Counted from the first letter of the stretch, positions 16,907 to 26,380 are shown. The stretch is 64,000 nucleotides of DNA from an uncultured bacterium (GCA_937951485.1 CALEDJ010000006.1:1-64000), one strand, 5' to 3'. The notes: a model not told the origin generated them from the sequence alone. A program made the numbers and translations.

Positions 16907-17881
16907 ATGGCCAATGAAAGGTTCAAGTCCGTGTCAGTTATCATCGAAACGCGGGATCTCAACAAAATCTACGAAGGCGCCCTGCGCGGGCAGGATGTGC
17001 ATGCGCTGAAAAACCTCAATCTTGCGGTCAATTCCGGAGAGATTTTCGGCTATCTTGGACCCAACGGGTCGGGAAAAACCACCACCATCAAGATGTTGCT
17101 GGGCTTGATCTTTCCCACTTCCGGAAGCATCGAGATTCTTGGGACCACCGATATCGCCGCCGCAAAGGTGAAGCGCAACATCGGCTATCTGCCGGAAGGC
17201 GCCTACTACCCCGATTTCCTTCAGGGCGAAGAGATTCTGCGGTACTATGGCCGGCTCTACGGCCTCGCCGGGGCAGAATTAAACAATCGTATTGACGCCG
17301 TGCTGGAACTGGTGGGCATGACCTTTGCCCGTAAGCGTCTGCTGCGCGGGTATTCCAAGGGCATGCGGCAGCGCATCGGCCTGGCGCAGGCGCTCATCAG
17401 CGATCCGCAAATCCTCATCCTCGACGAACCGACCACCGGCCTCGATCCCATCGCCCGCAAGGAAATCCGCGACATCCTCGCGCGCCTGCGCGATGAAGGC
17501 AAGACCCTGTTGATCTCCAGCCATGAACTGCTGGAGGTGGAACTGATCAGCAACAGGGTCGGCATCCTTTTTGACGGGGTCCTGCAAACAAGTGGCACAC
17601 TTGATGACTTGCTGACGACACGCGAAGTCCTTATCGAGGTGGACAACGTTTCACCCCAATCCATCGAGGTGATTGAGAAAGCAGGATTTCGGATCGAAGA
17701 CCGGGTTCATCAACGCATGAAACTGCGCGTGCCGGAAGGCCGGTCCACCTATGAAGCCCTGGAATTGTGCAAAAACCAGGGGCTGACCCTCGTGGGCGTC
17801 ATGCCGCGCCGCGAAACCCTCGAAGAACTCTTTGTTCGTGTCATCGGAGCGGCGGAAGCCGAACGGAGAAAAGCATCGTGA
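16907..17881 (+). CDS. ABC transporter ATP-binding protein (ABC-2 type)
   Basis: The 324-residue nucleotide-binding subunit has Walker A GPNGSGKTT (51-59), the ABC signature as YSKGMRQRIGLAQAL, Walker B ILILDEPTTGLD and a switch His in LLISSHELLE. The C-terminal 90 residues are an accessory domain typical of ABC-2 exporters. Starts at ATG 16907 or GTG 16931 (AAGG about 10 bases upstream) are both reasonable; the in-frame ATG at 16787 gives an unconserved leader. Its stop overlaps the permease start (GTGA). With the permease and TPR protein it forms an export or envelope complex resembling Gld/Nos-type exporters; the cargo is unknown. Confidence 0.9.
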   Translation: MANERFKSVSVIIETRDLNKIYEGALRGQDVHALKNLNLAVNSGEIFGYLGPNGSGKTTTIKMLLGLIFPTSGSIEILGTTDIAAAKVKRNIGYLPEGAYYPDFLQGEEILRYYGRLYGLAGAELNNRIDAVLELVGMTFARKRLLRGYSKGMRQRIGLAQALISDPQILILDEPTTGLDPIARKEIRDILARLRDEGKTLLISSHELLEVELISNRVGILFDGVLQTSGTLDDLLTTREVLIEVDNVSPQSIEVIEKAGFRIEDRVHQRMKLRVPEGRSTYEALELCKNQGLTLVGVMPRRETLEELFVRVIGAAEAERRKAS

Positions 17882-18780
17882 GCACCCAGGATGTTGTAAA
17901 TGCTGGTGGGGATGCCTTGGCGGCCCGGAAACCCACCGGGAACGGCGTGTTTTCAACCGTTGCAGATTATCTGAGAGGCCCGTGGTGCATTGCCATTTAC
18001 ACGTGGCGGGAAGGCATCCGGAAAAAAACACTGATGGGGTTTCTCATCCTCAGCCTCCTGGTCATCTTTGGTTCCACCTTCCTGTCCGCATTTCTGGACC
18101 CCTCCGCGGAATCGGACATGGAACTGAAACTGATAAAAGACATCTGTGTCACCACGATATCCATCTTCGGCGTACTTATCACCATTTTTATTTCCGCTTC
18201 CGTTGTTCCAAATGAATCGGAAAACAAGGTGATTTATACGGTATTATCCAAACCTGTTCGGCGGGTGCAGTACCTCTTGGGGAAATTTCTTGGGGTTCAG
18301 TTCATCATCATTGTGAATCTGGCGCTTATGGGCGGGCTTTTCTTTATTGCGCTCTATCTCCGCCAATGGGTGCTGCCCACCTTATTGCTTTGGTCCATCT
18401 TGTTGACCTATTTTGAATTTCTCATTATTTCTGCATTCACCTTTGCGATCTCCTGCGCCGCAACCTCCTCCGTCCTGCCGACCATCGGCGGGCTGTTCAT
18501 CTATATCACCGGCACGCTCACGGAATATCTGAAAGACGTGGAAGTGCGCTCGGGGCAATCCGGGGAGTTCTTCGATGAGATGATCGGCTGGCTGGCCTAT
18601 GGGCTGCGGAATGTTTTGCCGAATCTTCAACATTTCAGCCTTAAAATGCAGATTCTGGATCGCGCTCCGAACGATCCGCCCACGGATGTGCTGATTCCCC
18701 ATTTGATGGCTTATGGTCTTATCTATGCCGTGTCGGGATTTATCATGGCCTATCTTATCTTCCGCCGCAAGGAGTTATAG
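17878..18780 (+). CDS. ABC-2 type transporter permease
   Basis: A 300-residue membrane protein starting at GTG 17878, which overlaps the ATPase stop and follows GGAG. Hydrophobic segments lie near residues 50-70, 88-112, 140-165, 170-195, 205-225 and 275-295, about six in all, matching ABC-2 permeases. The motif VPNESENKVIYTVLSKPVRR after the second segment is typical of the ABC-2 family, where the bulky cytosolic elbow contacts the ATPase. It is probably exported-substrate specific, but the substrate is not evident. Confidence 0.85.
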   Translation: MSTQDVVNAGGDALAARKPTGNGVFSTVADYLRGPWCIAIYTWREGIRKKTLMGFLILSLLVIFGSTFLSAFLDPSAESDMELKLIKDICVTTISIFGVLITIFISASVVPNESENKVIYTVLSKPVRRVQYLLGKFLGVQFIIIVNLALMGGLFFIALYLRQWVLPTLLLWSILLTYFEFLIISAFTFAISCAATSSVLPTIGGLFIYITGTLTEYLKDVEVRSGQSGEFFDEMIGWLAYGLRNVLPNLQHFSLKMQILDRAPNDPPTDVLIPHLMAYGLIYAVSGFIMAYLIFRRKEL

Positions 18781-18786
18781 TCGGCG

Positions 18787-20256
18787 ATGAAGCGATACCC
18801 TCATATTATGCTGTTTGCGGCGCTTGTCGCATCTCTCGCTGTCGGTTCGGTACAGGGGTGCCACTTGCGGCACTTGCGCGAAGCGGAAGCGTTTTACCGC
18901 TGGTTGCTTGCCGCCGCCACCCATGAACGCCTGTTCAGGGATGACGCCGGCGAATTCAGCGACAAGGAACTGTTCGACACAGTGGCGCGGAAAATTGAGT
19001 CGGACATTGCCGACTGGGAAGTGGAGGACGACCAGGCGGATGAGGACGTCAGCACGCTCAGCCGCGTAGCGGGCGACAGGCGTCATGACCACGCCCTGTG
19101 GAATTACGCCCGAGGCAGAACGCTAAAGGAGGAGCGCAGACGGTTCCTCCAGTTGGCGCGCGAACGCAAGTTGTCCTATGCCCGAGATATTGACTACGCG
19201 GAAGCGCAGGCGGGCGGCGTCAACCTGTTCAATCTTTTCTTCGGATTTCGGAAAGTGGCCGCCAATTTCGTGTGGATTCAGGTGGACCGCTATTGGCATC
19301 AGGGCATGATGTACCGCATGATCCCCCTGATGAAAACCTGCGTTCTCCTCGACCCCAACTTCATTGACGCCTATCTGCTTGGCGCATGGCATCTCTCCTA
19401 CAACGCCACCGCCAAAATGCCCGACACGCCGCCCGCACTCAAGAGATGGCACCCGAAATATCAGGTTTGCCTCGGCGAGAAGGAACTCTACTATTACCTT
19501 GCCATCGATTTTCTCAAGGACGGCATCAGCAAAAACCCACGCAACTACAAACTCTACTTCGACCTGGGCTTCGCTGTGTACAAAAACAAACTCAGCGACT
19601 ACCCCAACGCGATCCGCTACCTGCGCGAAGCGGTGCGTCAGCCGCATGACCGCTGGGTGCCGCGCCAACTCTATATTTGCATGGAACTCAACGGACAATA
19701 CGCCGAAGCCCTCGCCGGGTGGCAGGATTATGTAAAGCGCTTTCCCGGGACCGACATCGCACAGGAAGTTGGTCCACGTTTCATTCAACGCAACACCGCC
19801 CTCATCTATGAACTGCGCGCAGAGGAGGCTTTTGCGGCGGCCGCGGCCGCCACAGACCCGCAGGAAGCAGAGGCAAGACGCCAGGAAGCCTATGATTACG
19901 AGCAGCGGGCTATCCAAATCTGGACCGAAATGAAAGAGCCTTACGCGGAATATCGGCTGGCCCGCCTGCATGCGCTCCACTTGACCGAAGAAAACCGCTA
20001 CATGGAAGCGGTGGCCATGCTCGACAAGGCCAGATGGGAGAATCCCGCGAACTTCGACGATGCCTCCGACCTGATGATCGAAATCAAACTCAGGGGCGGC
20101 CTGCCGCTTTCCGTTTCAGAGAAAAAGGCAGTGTTGCGCAGAGAGGCGGGGGACATTTGCCAGGGCATGCCGGAAGACATCCGCAGACAGCGTCTGGAAG
20201 AAGCCAAGGCCGCAGGCGTGCAGCATGATCCTGAGTTGCTCGAATCGCTGGAATAG
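18787..20256 (+). CDS. TPR-repeat protein linked to the ABC transporter
   Basis: A 489-residue protein beginning 6 bp after the permease. It has a short signal-like segment (HIMLFAALVASLAVGSVQGC) whose cysteine lacks an ideal lipobox. A conserved-looking central part, FFGFRKVAANFVWIQVDRYWHQG, is followed by several TPR units (YKLYFDLGFAVYKNKLSDYPNAIRYLREA and onward to about 430). The FGF(R/K)-x-x-AN-x-x-WI stretch followed by TPRs recalls large uncharacterised proteins that accompany ABC-2 exporters. AAGGAG lies upstream. Probably periplasmic and part of the transporter complex. Confidence 0.75.
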   Translation: MKRYPHIMLFAALVASLAVGSVQGCHLRHLREAEAFYRWLLAAATHERLFRDDAGEFSDKELFDTVARKIESDIADWEVEDDQADEDVSTLSRVAGDRRHDHALWNYARGRTLKEERRRFLQLARERKLSYARDIDYAEAQAGGVNLFNLFFGFRKVAANFVWIQVDRYWHQGMMYRMIPLMKTCVLLDPNFIDAYLLGAWHLSYNATAKMPDTPPALKRWHPKYQVCLGEKELYYYLAIDFLKDGISKNPRNYKLYFDLGFAVYKNKLSDYPNAIRYLREAVRQPHDRWVPRQLYICMELNGQYAEALAGWQDYVKRFPGTDIAQEVGPRFIQRNTALIYELRAEEAFAAAAAATDPQEAEARRQEAYDYEQRAIQIWTEMKEPYAEYRLARLHALHLTEENRYMEAVAMLDKARWENPANFDDASDLMIEIKLRGGLPLSVSEKKAVLRREAGDICQGMPEDIRRQRLEEAKAAGVQHDPELLESLE

Positions 20257-20364
20257 ACATTCCGCTTTTCTTCCCGGGACTAATTCGGCCGCGTATTCGT
20301 GATGAGAATCATGCAAACGGTGCGTTTTACCCTTCAGGCGTTCGTCGGAAGCGAAACGAAGCAT

Positions 20365-20943
20365 ATGAAAATACTGGTGCTCAATGGAAGCCCTCGGAAA
20401 AACGGGACCATCGCTTCACTTCTCAAAGCCGTAACGGAACCTCTGTCATCGGGGCATGATGTCGAATGGATTGATGTCTGTGAACTCAATATGAAATTCT
20501 GCACGGCTTGCATGGCCTGCAGAGAGAAAGAAACATGCATCCTTTCCGAAGATGACGCGCATATTGTGGGAAGAAAGATTCAAGAAGCCGATGCTCTGAT
20601 CCTCGGCACGCCGACCCACTGGGGAAACATGTGCGCGCCGCTGAAGATTCTTTTCGACCGCAATGTTCCAGTATTCATGGGAGAAAGCCCGCGTGGCATG
20701 CCGATCCCAAGACAAAAAGGAAAATATGCGGTGATAGTGACCGCATGCACAACCCCGTGGCCTTTCAATTTCATTTTACCCGAGAGCAGGGGCGCTATCC
20801 GCGCTGTCAAAGAGGTTTTGCATTATGGAGGATACAAAATATTGGGCACAGTGACGAAACCGGGCACCAAGAAGTCAAAGGAAATCTCGAAATCCTCAAT
20901 AGCGAAAGCAAAGTCTTTGGGGGAGAAACTTTTGCGACGGTAG
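20365..20943 (+). CDS. NADPH-dependent FMN reductase / iron-sulfur flavoprotein family
   Basis: A 192-residue flavodoxin-fold protein. The FMN phosphate loop is LNGSPRKNGTIASLL near the N terminus, and ILGTPTHWGNMCAPLKILFDR is the second flavin contact. Between them FCTACMACREKETC provides a CxxCxxC...C cluster like that of iron-sulfur flavoproteins, so a [4Fe-4S] centre is possible. The ATG at 20365 precedes the conserved MKILVLNGSPR; an upstream ATG (20299) adds 22 unconserved residues. Function beyond electron transfer or quinone/metal reduction cannot be assigned. Confidence 0.85.
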   Translation: MKILVLNGSPRKNGTIASLLKAVTEPLSSGHDVEWIDVCELNMKFCTACMACREKETCILSEDDAHIVGRKIQEADALILGTPTHWGNMCAPLKILFDRNVPVFMGESPRGMPIPRQKGKYAVIVTACTTPWPFNFILPESRGAIRAVKEVLHYGGYKILGTVTKPGTKKSKEISKSSIAKAKSLGEKLLRR

Positions 20944-21046
20944 GCCGATAACAACCACATGGCAATGGAGTGTCAATATTTCTGCATTCCATTATAAATT
21001 TGCGGAACGCTGAAATCGTTAGTTGATTTTTTGTAGAGCGGGTTGT

Positions 21047-21721
21047 ATGCCGGACATTCGGAATATCCTGCAACGTAATCTTGACGCGGTGCAGCAACAT
21101 ATCACTGCGGCTGCGGCGCGGGCGGGACGCCCCCCGGATGCCGTGCGGCTTGTCGCGGTCACCAAAACGGTTGGCCCGGACATTGTCCGCGTTCTGAGGG
21201 ATTTGGGCGTTACCGAGTTCGCCGAGAACAGGGTGGAGGGCGCGCGCGAAAAAATCGAGGCGGCGCCTGCCCCCGCCTGCTGGCACATGATTGGCCCGGT
21301 CCAGCGCAGAAAAGCCCGCGATGTGGTCGCGCTCTTCGATACGGTGGACTCGATAGACCGGCTCGAAGTCGCCGCAGCGTTGCAGCGCCGCTGTGAGGAA
21401 CAGAACCGCCACCTGCGCGCCCTGGTCGAGGTCAACGTATCGGGCGAGGCCTCCAAGCACGGCTTTGCGCCGGAGTCGCTCGACGACGTCCTTGCGGCCA
21501 TCGCCGACCTCGACCGATTGCATATTGAAGGCTTGATGACCATGGCCCCCTTCGATGCTCCTGAAGAGGTGCTTCGCGCGGTCTTCGGCCGTTTGCGGGA
21601 ATTGGCGCAATCGCACCATCTGCCGGAAATCTCGATGGGCATGAGCGACGATTACGCCGTTGCCGTGGAAGAAGGTTCCACCCAGGTGCGCATTGGAAGG
21701 GCTTTATTTGAAGGGATATAA
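21047..21721 (+). CDS. PLP homeostasis protein, YggS/PROSC family
   Basis: A 224-residue fold-type III PLP-binding barrel without known catalysis; the family controls pyridoxal phosphate levels. Motifs are LVAVTKTV with the PLP lysine, FAENRVEGAREK, WHMIGPVQRRKA (family: WHFIGxLQ), VEVNVSGEASKHGF, GLMTMAP and SMGMSDDYAVAVEEGSTQVRIGRALFG-like. The ATG at 21047 is nearest the conserved start; one at 21023 is also open. It lies 20 bp before pheS, possibly in the same transcript. Confidence 0.92.
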   Translation: MPDIRNILQRNLDAVQQHITAAAARAGRPPDAVRLVAVTKTVGPDIVRVLRDLGVTEFAENRVEGAREKIEAAPAPACWHMIGPVQRRKARDVVALFDTVDSIDRLEVAAALQRRCEEQNRHLRALVEVNVSGEASKHGFAPESLDDVLAAIADLDRLHIEGLMTMAPFDAPEEVLRAVFGRLRELAQSHHLPEISMGMSDDYAVAVEEGSTQVRIGRALFEGI

Positions 21722-21741
21722 TCGCACGGTAAGGAGTCTGC

Positions 21742-22758
21742 ATGAAAGAACAAATTGAGGCGCTGCGCCGGGAGGCGCTGGACGCCATTGCCGCCGCTGG
21801 GGATTTGAAGGCGCTGGAAGAAACGCGCGTTCGCCTGCTGGGACGCAAAGGACGCCTCACGGAAATCCTGCGCGGCATCAGCCAGACCCCGCCGGAGGAC
21901 CGGCCTGTCCTGGGTCAGGCGGCCAACGCCGTCAAAGCCGACATCACAGCGGCCATCGAGGCCAGAAGAAATGCGTTGGAAGCGCAGGCGGAGTCCGAAC
22001 GCGCCCGCGCGGAGTGGGTGGACCTGTCCCTTCCCGGCCGACGCCCCCCCCGCGGACATATGCACGTCATCAACCAGGTTTACGACGAAATTCTCGATAT
22101 TTTCCATGAATTAGGCTTCCAAGTGGCCACCGGCCCGGATGTGGAGACGGAGTACTACAATTTCGACAGCCTGAACACCCCGCCCGACCATCCGGCACGC
22201 GACTCCCATGACACCTTCTTCGTCAAGCCTGGCGTGGTGCTGCGCACCCATACCTCGCCGGTCCAGATGCGCGTGATGGAAAAAACCGCCCCCCCGGTGG
22301 CTGTCGTGGTGCCGGGGCGGGTCTATCGGGTGGACTACGACGCCAGCCATAGCCCCATGTTCAACCAGGTGGAAGGGCTGCTGGTGGATGAAGGCGTCAC
22401 CTTCGCCGACCTGAAAGGATCGCTGATGTTGTTCATCCACCGTTTCTTCGGCAGGGATACCCGCGTCCGCTTCCGACCGCATTTCTTCCCCTTCACAGAG
22501 CCTTCCGCCGAGGTGGACATTTCCTGCACCGTTTGCAAAGGCCAGGGGTGTCGCGTATGCAAGCACAGCGGCTGGCTGGAAATCCTCGGCTGCGGCATGG
22601 TGCATCCCAACGTGTTCGCCTACGCAAAATACGATTACGAGAAATACACGGGCTATGCCTTCGGCATGGGGGTGGACCGCATCGCCATGCTGCGACATGC
22701 GATAAGCAGTATCGGGCACCTCTTCGAAAACGACCTGCGCTTCCTGGAGCAATTCTGA
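21742..22758 (+). CDS. pheS: Phenylalanyl-tRNA synthetase alpha subunit
   Basis: PheS is the catalytic alpha chain of the alpha2-beta2 enzyme charging tRNA-Phe. The 338-residue protein has an N-terminal coiled-coil (1-90), then class II motifs: LRTHTSPVQMRVM (motif 2 region), GRVYRVDYDASHSPMFNQVEGLLVDEG, PFTEPSAEVDISC, and motif 3 GYAFGMGVDRIAML. AAGGAG lies 6 bases upstream of the ATG. Only one base separates its stop from pheT. The cysteines in CTVCKGQGCRVCKHSGW are a common variant feature. Confidence 0.97.
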   Translation: MKEQIEALRREALDAIAAAGDLKALEETRVRLLGRKGRLTEILRGISQTPPEDRPVLGQAANAVKADITAAIEARRNALEAQAESERARAEWVDLSLPGRRPPRGHMHVINQVYDEILDIFHELGFQVATGPDVETEYYNFDSLNTPPDHPARDSHDTFFVKPGVVLRTHTSPVQMRVMEKTAPPVAVVVPGRVYRVDYDASHSPMFNQVEGLLVDEGVTFADLKGSLMLFIHRFFGRDTRVRFRPHFFPFTEPSAEVDISCTVCKGQGCRVCKHSGWLEILGCGMVHPNVFAYAKYDYEKYTGYAFGMGVDRIAMLRHAISSIGHLFENDLRFLEQF

Positions 22759-22759
22759 C

Positions 22760-25156
22760 ATGCGTATTTCTCTGAACTGGTTGAAAGAATATGTGGACAT
22801 TCCCGTGGATGCGGACACACTCGCCGAACATCTGACCATGCTTGGCCTGGAAATCGAAGCGATGGATCGTCCCGGCGCGGAAATTTCCGAGGTCTATATC
22901 GGCCAAATCCTGTCCATTGAACCGCATCCCGACGCGGACAAACTGGTCGTTTGCCGCACCGACATCGGACGCGAGGATCCACTCCAGATTATCTGCGGCG
23001 CAACCAACATGAAGGTGGGGGATAAGGTGCCCACCGCAGTCGTCGGCGCGACGCTGCCCGGCGGTTTCGCCATCACCCGACGAAAAATGCGCGGCATCGA
23101 ATCCTTCGGCATGATGTGTTCCCCCAAAGAGTTGGGGCTTGGCGAAGACCATCAAGGTTTGATGATCCTCGAACCCGATACACCCGTGGGGGCTGATGCC
23201 AGGACTATCCTCGGACTGGACGATGTCATTCTGGATATTGAGGTAACCCCGAATCGCGGGGACTGGGCATCCATGATCGGCGTGGCGCGGGAATTGGCCG
23301 CCTTCTATAACACGCCGTGCCGCATCCCCGAACTGCGCCTCAGAGAAACGGGTGAAGCCGCAACCGCCCTGTCATCAGTGACCATCGAGGACCCGGAAAA
23401 ATGTCCCCGCTATATCGGCCGCGTCTTAGACGGGGTGCGCCTCGGCCCATCACCCGCCTGGCTCTGCCGGCGTCTCATCGCCGCAGGACAACGCCCCATC
23501 AACAATGTCGTAGACATCACCAACTACGTCCTGCTGGAAACCGGACATCCCCTGCACGCCTTTGATTATGACAAATTGGCGGAAAACCGCATCGTGGTGC
23601 GCTGTGCGCGACCGGGAGAATCAATGGCCACTCTGGACGGAACAGTTCGCCAACTGACCCCGGACATGCTCGTCATCGCCGATGCCAAGGCGCCCCAGGC
23701 GGTTGCCGGGGTCATGGGCGGTGCGGACAGTGAAGTGGGGGAGGGGACCTCGCGAATCTTCCTGGAAAGCGCCTGTTTTCATCCCGTCTCTATCCGGAGA
23801 ACCTCCCGTGCATTGGGCTTGGTTACAGAGGCTTCCCAGCATTTCCAGCGCGGTGCCGACCCGGAAATGGCCGTCTATGCCATTGACCGCGCCGCCATGC
23901 TCATGCAGGAACTCGCGGGGGCGCGTATCGCGCCGGGCCTGCTCGACGCCTATCCCAGGCCCTGCATGACACCCGTCATTCGCCTCCGCCATGCCCGCGC
24001 AAACGCCCTGCTGGGTACCGATATAGACGCTGAAACACAACGCAACATCCTCCGCCGACTTGGTTTCGGCATCGGCAATGACACCGACGAATCCTGTGAC
24101 TGCACCGCGCCCACCTGGCGGCCCGATGTCTCGCAGGAGGCAGACCTCATCGAGGAAATCGCCCGGCTCCACGGCTATGAAAAAATCCCGGTGACGCTGC
24201 CGCAAGTCCGACAGAGCGAGATGGTATTCGCGCCACATGAATCCAAACTGCGCAAACTGCGGCGACTGTTGGTGGACATCGGGCTTACGGAACTTGTCAA
24301 CTGGACCTTCAGTTCGAGAGATAACGTGCTGCGCGCCAAACTCTCACCCGAATACCTCGACATGGTAACGTTGCAAAACCCGCTATCTGAAAATCATGCC
24401 ACAATGCGGTCCAGCCTGATTCCTGGTCTGCTGGCAAATGCCGCCTTCAATCTGAATCATGGCGTAGAGCGCATGGCTGCCTTCGAATTGGGACCAGTCT
24501 ATAAGCCATTAAAAAATAATAACTTACCTGATGAACGCATGAGGGTGGGCGTGGTTCTGGTCGGGCCCAGACAAGAACCCCATTGGAGCGAATCCCTACA
24601 ACCCTTTGATTTCTATGATCTTAAGGGTGTTGCGGAAACCATACTCGACTTTTTCGATGAAGCAGTGAACCTGTGCGAGAACGATTTGGACATCTTCCAG
24701 CCCGGACAATCCGCTGAAATACAGGTAAATGGCGCCCCCTTCGGCGTGCTGGGAAAAGTCTCCGTGGCTGTCTTGAAAGCCTTTGACATCGAAAAACCCG
24801 TCTATCTGCTCGAACTGGACTTGAAGCACTTGCTCGAGAAACCCAAGATTCATCCCCAGTTTGAAGCAATGCCAGCGTTTCCGCCATGTCTGCGGGATAT
24901 GGCGGTCGTCGTGGACAGGGAGGTGCCGGTCGGCAAACTCCTTGCCGCGGCGGCACAGGCAGGGGGGACTTTACTGAAAAAAATAAACGTGTTCGACGTC
25001 TACACCGGCGAACCCATTCCAATCGGCAAGAAGAACGTGGCACTGAGCCTGGCGTTCCAGTCGCCGGACAAAACCCTCACCGACGCGGACACTCAAAAAA
25101 GTTGGGATAGAATTCTGAAGCGCCTGGAAAAGGAATTCAATGCGGTGCTCCGATGA
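22760..25156 (+). CDS. pheT: Phenylalanyl-tRNA synthetase beta subunit
   Basis: PheT is the 798-residue beta chain for tRNA recognition and editing. Domains are visible in order: B1 start MRISLNWLKEYVDIPVD, EMAP-type tRNA-binding fold (about 40-150: VYIGQILSIEPHPDADKL), B3/B4 editing module (NNVVDITNYVLLETGHPLHAFDYDK), B5 (about 405-475), the catalytic-like fold, and the C-terminal ferredoxin-fold anticodon-binding domain (about 705-798, MPAFPPCLRDMAVVVD). Full length. Its stop overlaps the next gene by ATGA. Confidence 0.97.
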   Translation: MRISLNWLKEYVDIPVDADTLAEHLTMLGLEIEAMDRPGAEISEVYIGQILSIEPHPDADKLVVCRTDIGREDPLQIICGATNMKVGDKVPTAVVGATLPGGFAITRRKMRGIESFGMMCSPKELGLGEDHQGLMILEPDTPVGADARTILGLDDVILDIEVTPNRGDWASMIGVARELAAFYNTPCRIPELRLRETGEAATALSSVTIEDPEKCPRYIGRVLDGVRLGPSPAWLCRRLIAAGQRPINNVVDITNYVLLETGHPLHAFDYDKLAENRIVVRCARPGESMATLDGTVRQLTPDMLVIADAKAPQAVAGVMGGADSEVGEGTSRIFLESACFHPVSIRRTSRALGLVTEASQHFQRGADPEMAVYAIDRAAMLMQELAGARIAPGLLDAYPRPCMTPVIRLRHARANALLGTDIDAETQRNILRRLGFGIGNDTDESCDCTAPTWRPDVSQEADLIEEIARLHGYEKIPVTLPQVRQSEMVFAPHESKLRKLRRLLVDIGLTELVNWTFSSRDNVLRAKLSPEYLDMVTLQNPLSENHATMRSSLIPGLLANAAFNLNHGVERMAAFELGPVYKPLKNNNLPDERMRVGVVLVGPRQEPHWSESLQPFDFYDLKGVAETILDFFDEAVNLCENDLDIFQPGQSAEIQVNGAPFGVLGKVSVAVLKAFDIEKPVYLLELDLKHLLEKPKIHPQFEAMPAFPPCLRDMAVVVDREVPVGKLLAAAAQAGGTLLKKINVFDVYTGEPIPIGKKNVALSLAFQSPDKTLTDADTQKSWDRILKRLEKEFNAVLR

Positions 25157-25449
25157 ATGAAATCGTCCGGAAATATCTGCGCAAATTGGAAAAGAGCGTG
25201 GATGACATCGAAAAAGTGCTCCAAACGCACCGTACGCATCTGCAATCGCAACAAGAAGCATATGAACGACTAACCCAGCAGTATTGGAGCCGGGGCAAGG
25301 AACTGAGCGTGCTTTCCGATGCCTCAACCAGGCTGGAAGCACTGAGTCGGGAAAACGAACAATTGCGGAGCACTTTTCAGCAAGTCCGCGCATCGCTCCA
25401 GCGCGTCCGCGATTATGCGAAAGACCTCAGCGAGGCGGTGCGTCAATGA
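25153..25449 (+). CDS. Small coiled-coil protein between pheT and zapA
   Basis: A 98-residue, charged, entirely helical-looking protein with long heptad stretches (VDDIEKVLQTHRTHLQSQQEAYERL and LEALSRENEQLRSTFQQV). It overlaps pheT and zapA by ATGA at both ends, so the three are translated together. Size, coiled-coil nature and position next to zapA make a ZapB-like division partner a sensible guess, but I see no sequence signature that proves it. Confidence 0.7.
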   Translation: MNEIVRKYLRKLEKSVDDIEKVLQTHRTHLQSQQEAYERLTQQYWSRGKELSVLSDASTRLEALSRENEQLRSTFQQVRASLQRVRDYAKDLSEAVRQ

Positions 25450-25748
25450 AGAAGACCTTTATGAACGTCAAGATCGCCAACGCTACGGTCAGCGTGCCGA
25501 TGTGCGAAGACGAAGAAACAACCCGCCAAATCGCCCGTATGGTGTCTGATCGAATACAGGCTATCGAAGAGAACGCAATAAGAATTGACAGCCACGCTTT
25601 CGCGCTCCGTGCAGCCTACGAGTTCGCCGCCGCTCTCCACGATGCGAAGAAAGACCAGCAGGCCGACGAACAGCAAATTGCCACAGCACTCGATGCCATC
25701 GCCACGAAGTTACAGAACCTCGCTGACGAATACGCCATCCAGAAATGA
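25446..25748 (+). CDS. zapA: Cell division protein ZapA-like
   Basis: A 100-residue protein matching the ZapA pattern: short N-terminal beta part (KTFMNVKIANATVSVPMCEDEETTRQIARMVSDRIQAIEE) followed by a coiled-coil with FALRAAYEFAAALHDAKKD. ZapA binds FtsZ filaments and bundles them at the Z-ring. The start at 25446 overlaps the previous stop (ATGA), which rules out the longer frame from 25284. Placement behind pheST occurs in many bacteria. Confidence 0.82.
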   Translation: MKKTFMNVKIANATVSVPMCEDEETTRQIARMVSDRIQAIEENAIRIDSHAFALRAAYEFAAALHDAKKDQQADEQQIATALDAIATKLQNLADEYAIQK

Positions 25749-25890
25749 ACCGCCCTGAGATGCCATGCGTTACACCGCAGGAGTGCTGCAACGAAAGATG
25801 GCTTGCCCATGATGCCAGGCGGCGCGGGAGTGCGGGGTCCTGGCGTTACATTGCATCAGCGGCGTGACGAAAGACTGAGGCGGGGTAAAG
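25749..25890 (+). ncRNA. Candidate structured RNA downstream of zapA (6S-like position)
   Basis: CCGCC (25750-25754) can pair with GGCGG (25879-25883), or CGCC...GATGC (25751-25763) with GCATC...GGCG (25852-25864). Inside, GCCAGG (25814-25819) pairs with CCTGGC (25839-25844). In proteobacteria 6S RNA lies directly behind zapA, and the 5' CCCTGAGATG resembles the start of 6S RNAs. The element is short for 6S and lacks a clear symmetric bubble, so this is a hypothesis. Confidence 0.3.
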
Positions 25891-26380
25891 AGCGGGGTAA
25901 ACGCGGGAAAATTCTGCCTTTCTAAAAAATAAGCGCATATATCTGTTTTTATCTGTTTATGATCCAGCCACGGCAGCCGCGATTATGTACAAAAACCAAG
26001 GTTTCAGCGTCCGATAATATATATTATGTTCATTATAAAACACAATTCCTGATTGCTCTATTCTGAAGCAGATCTATGTATCCCAATCATTCGACGTGGC
26101 TTCCATGTTAACGATGTAATTTCTTTGTCATATTTACACCTGAATAACAATATCAGGTAAAGGAATATAAATAACTGATTTATAGGAAGTTAAAAATCTT
26201 ATATTCAATGTAAATTATTTTCAAAACGTGACATTTTCAGTGGTTTTTGATTTCGTACGATCTTGAAAAGACCTCCTGAAATGCACCGATTAGGGCCGCT
26301 GAAGTGTGGGTGCCCGGCCCAGCGCATGGCCTATCGGGACCCGGATAAACTTAGGGTCGAAATGCGACGAAAAATTCCCT
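25891..26380. other. AT-rich intergenic DNA
   Basis: A strongly AT-rich stretch, especially 25920-26270, in contrast to the GC-rich genes around it. No ORF, promoter pair or hairpin stands out. It leads into the IS256-derived repeat. Confidence 0.6.
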
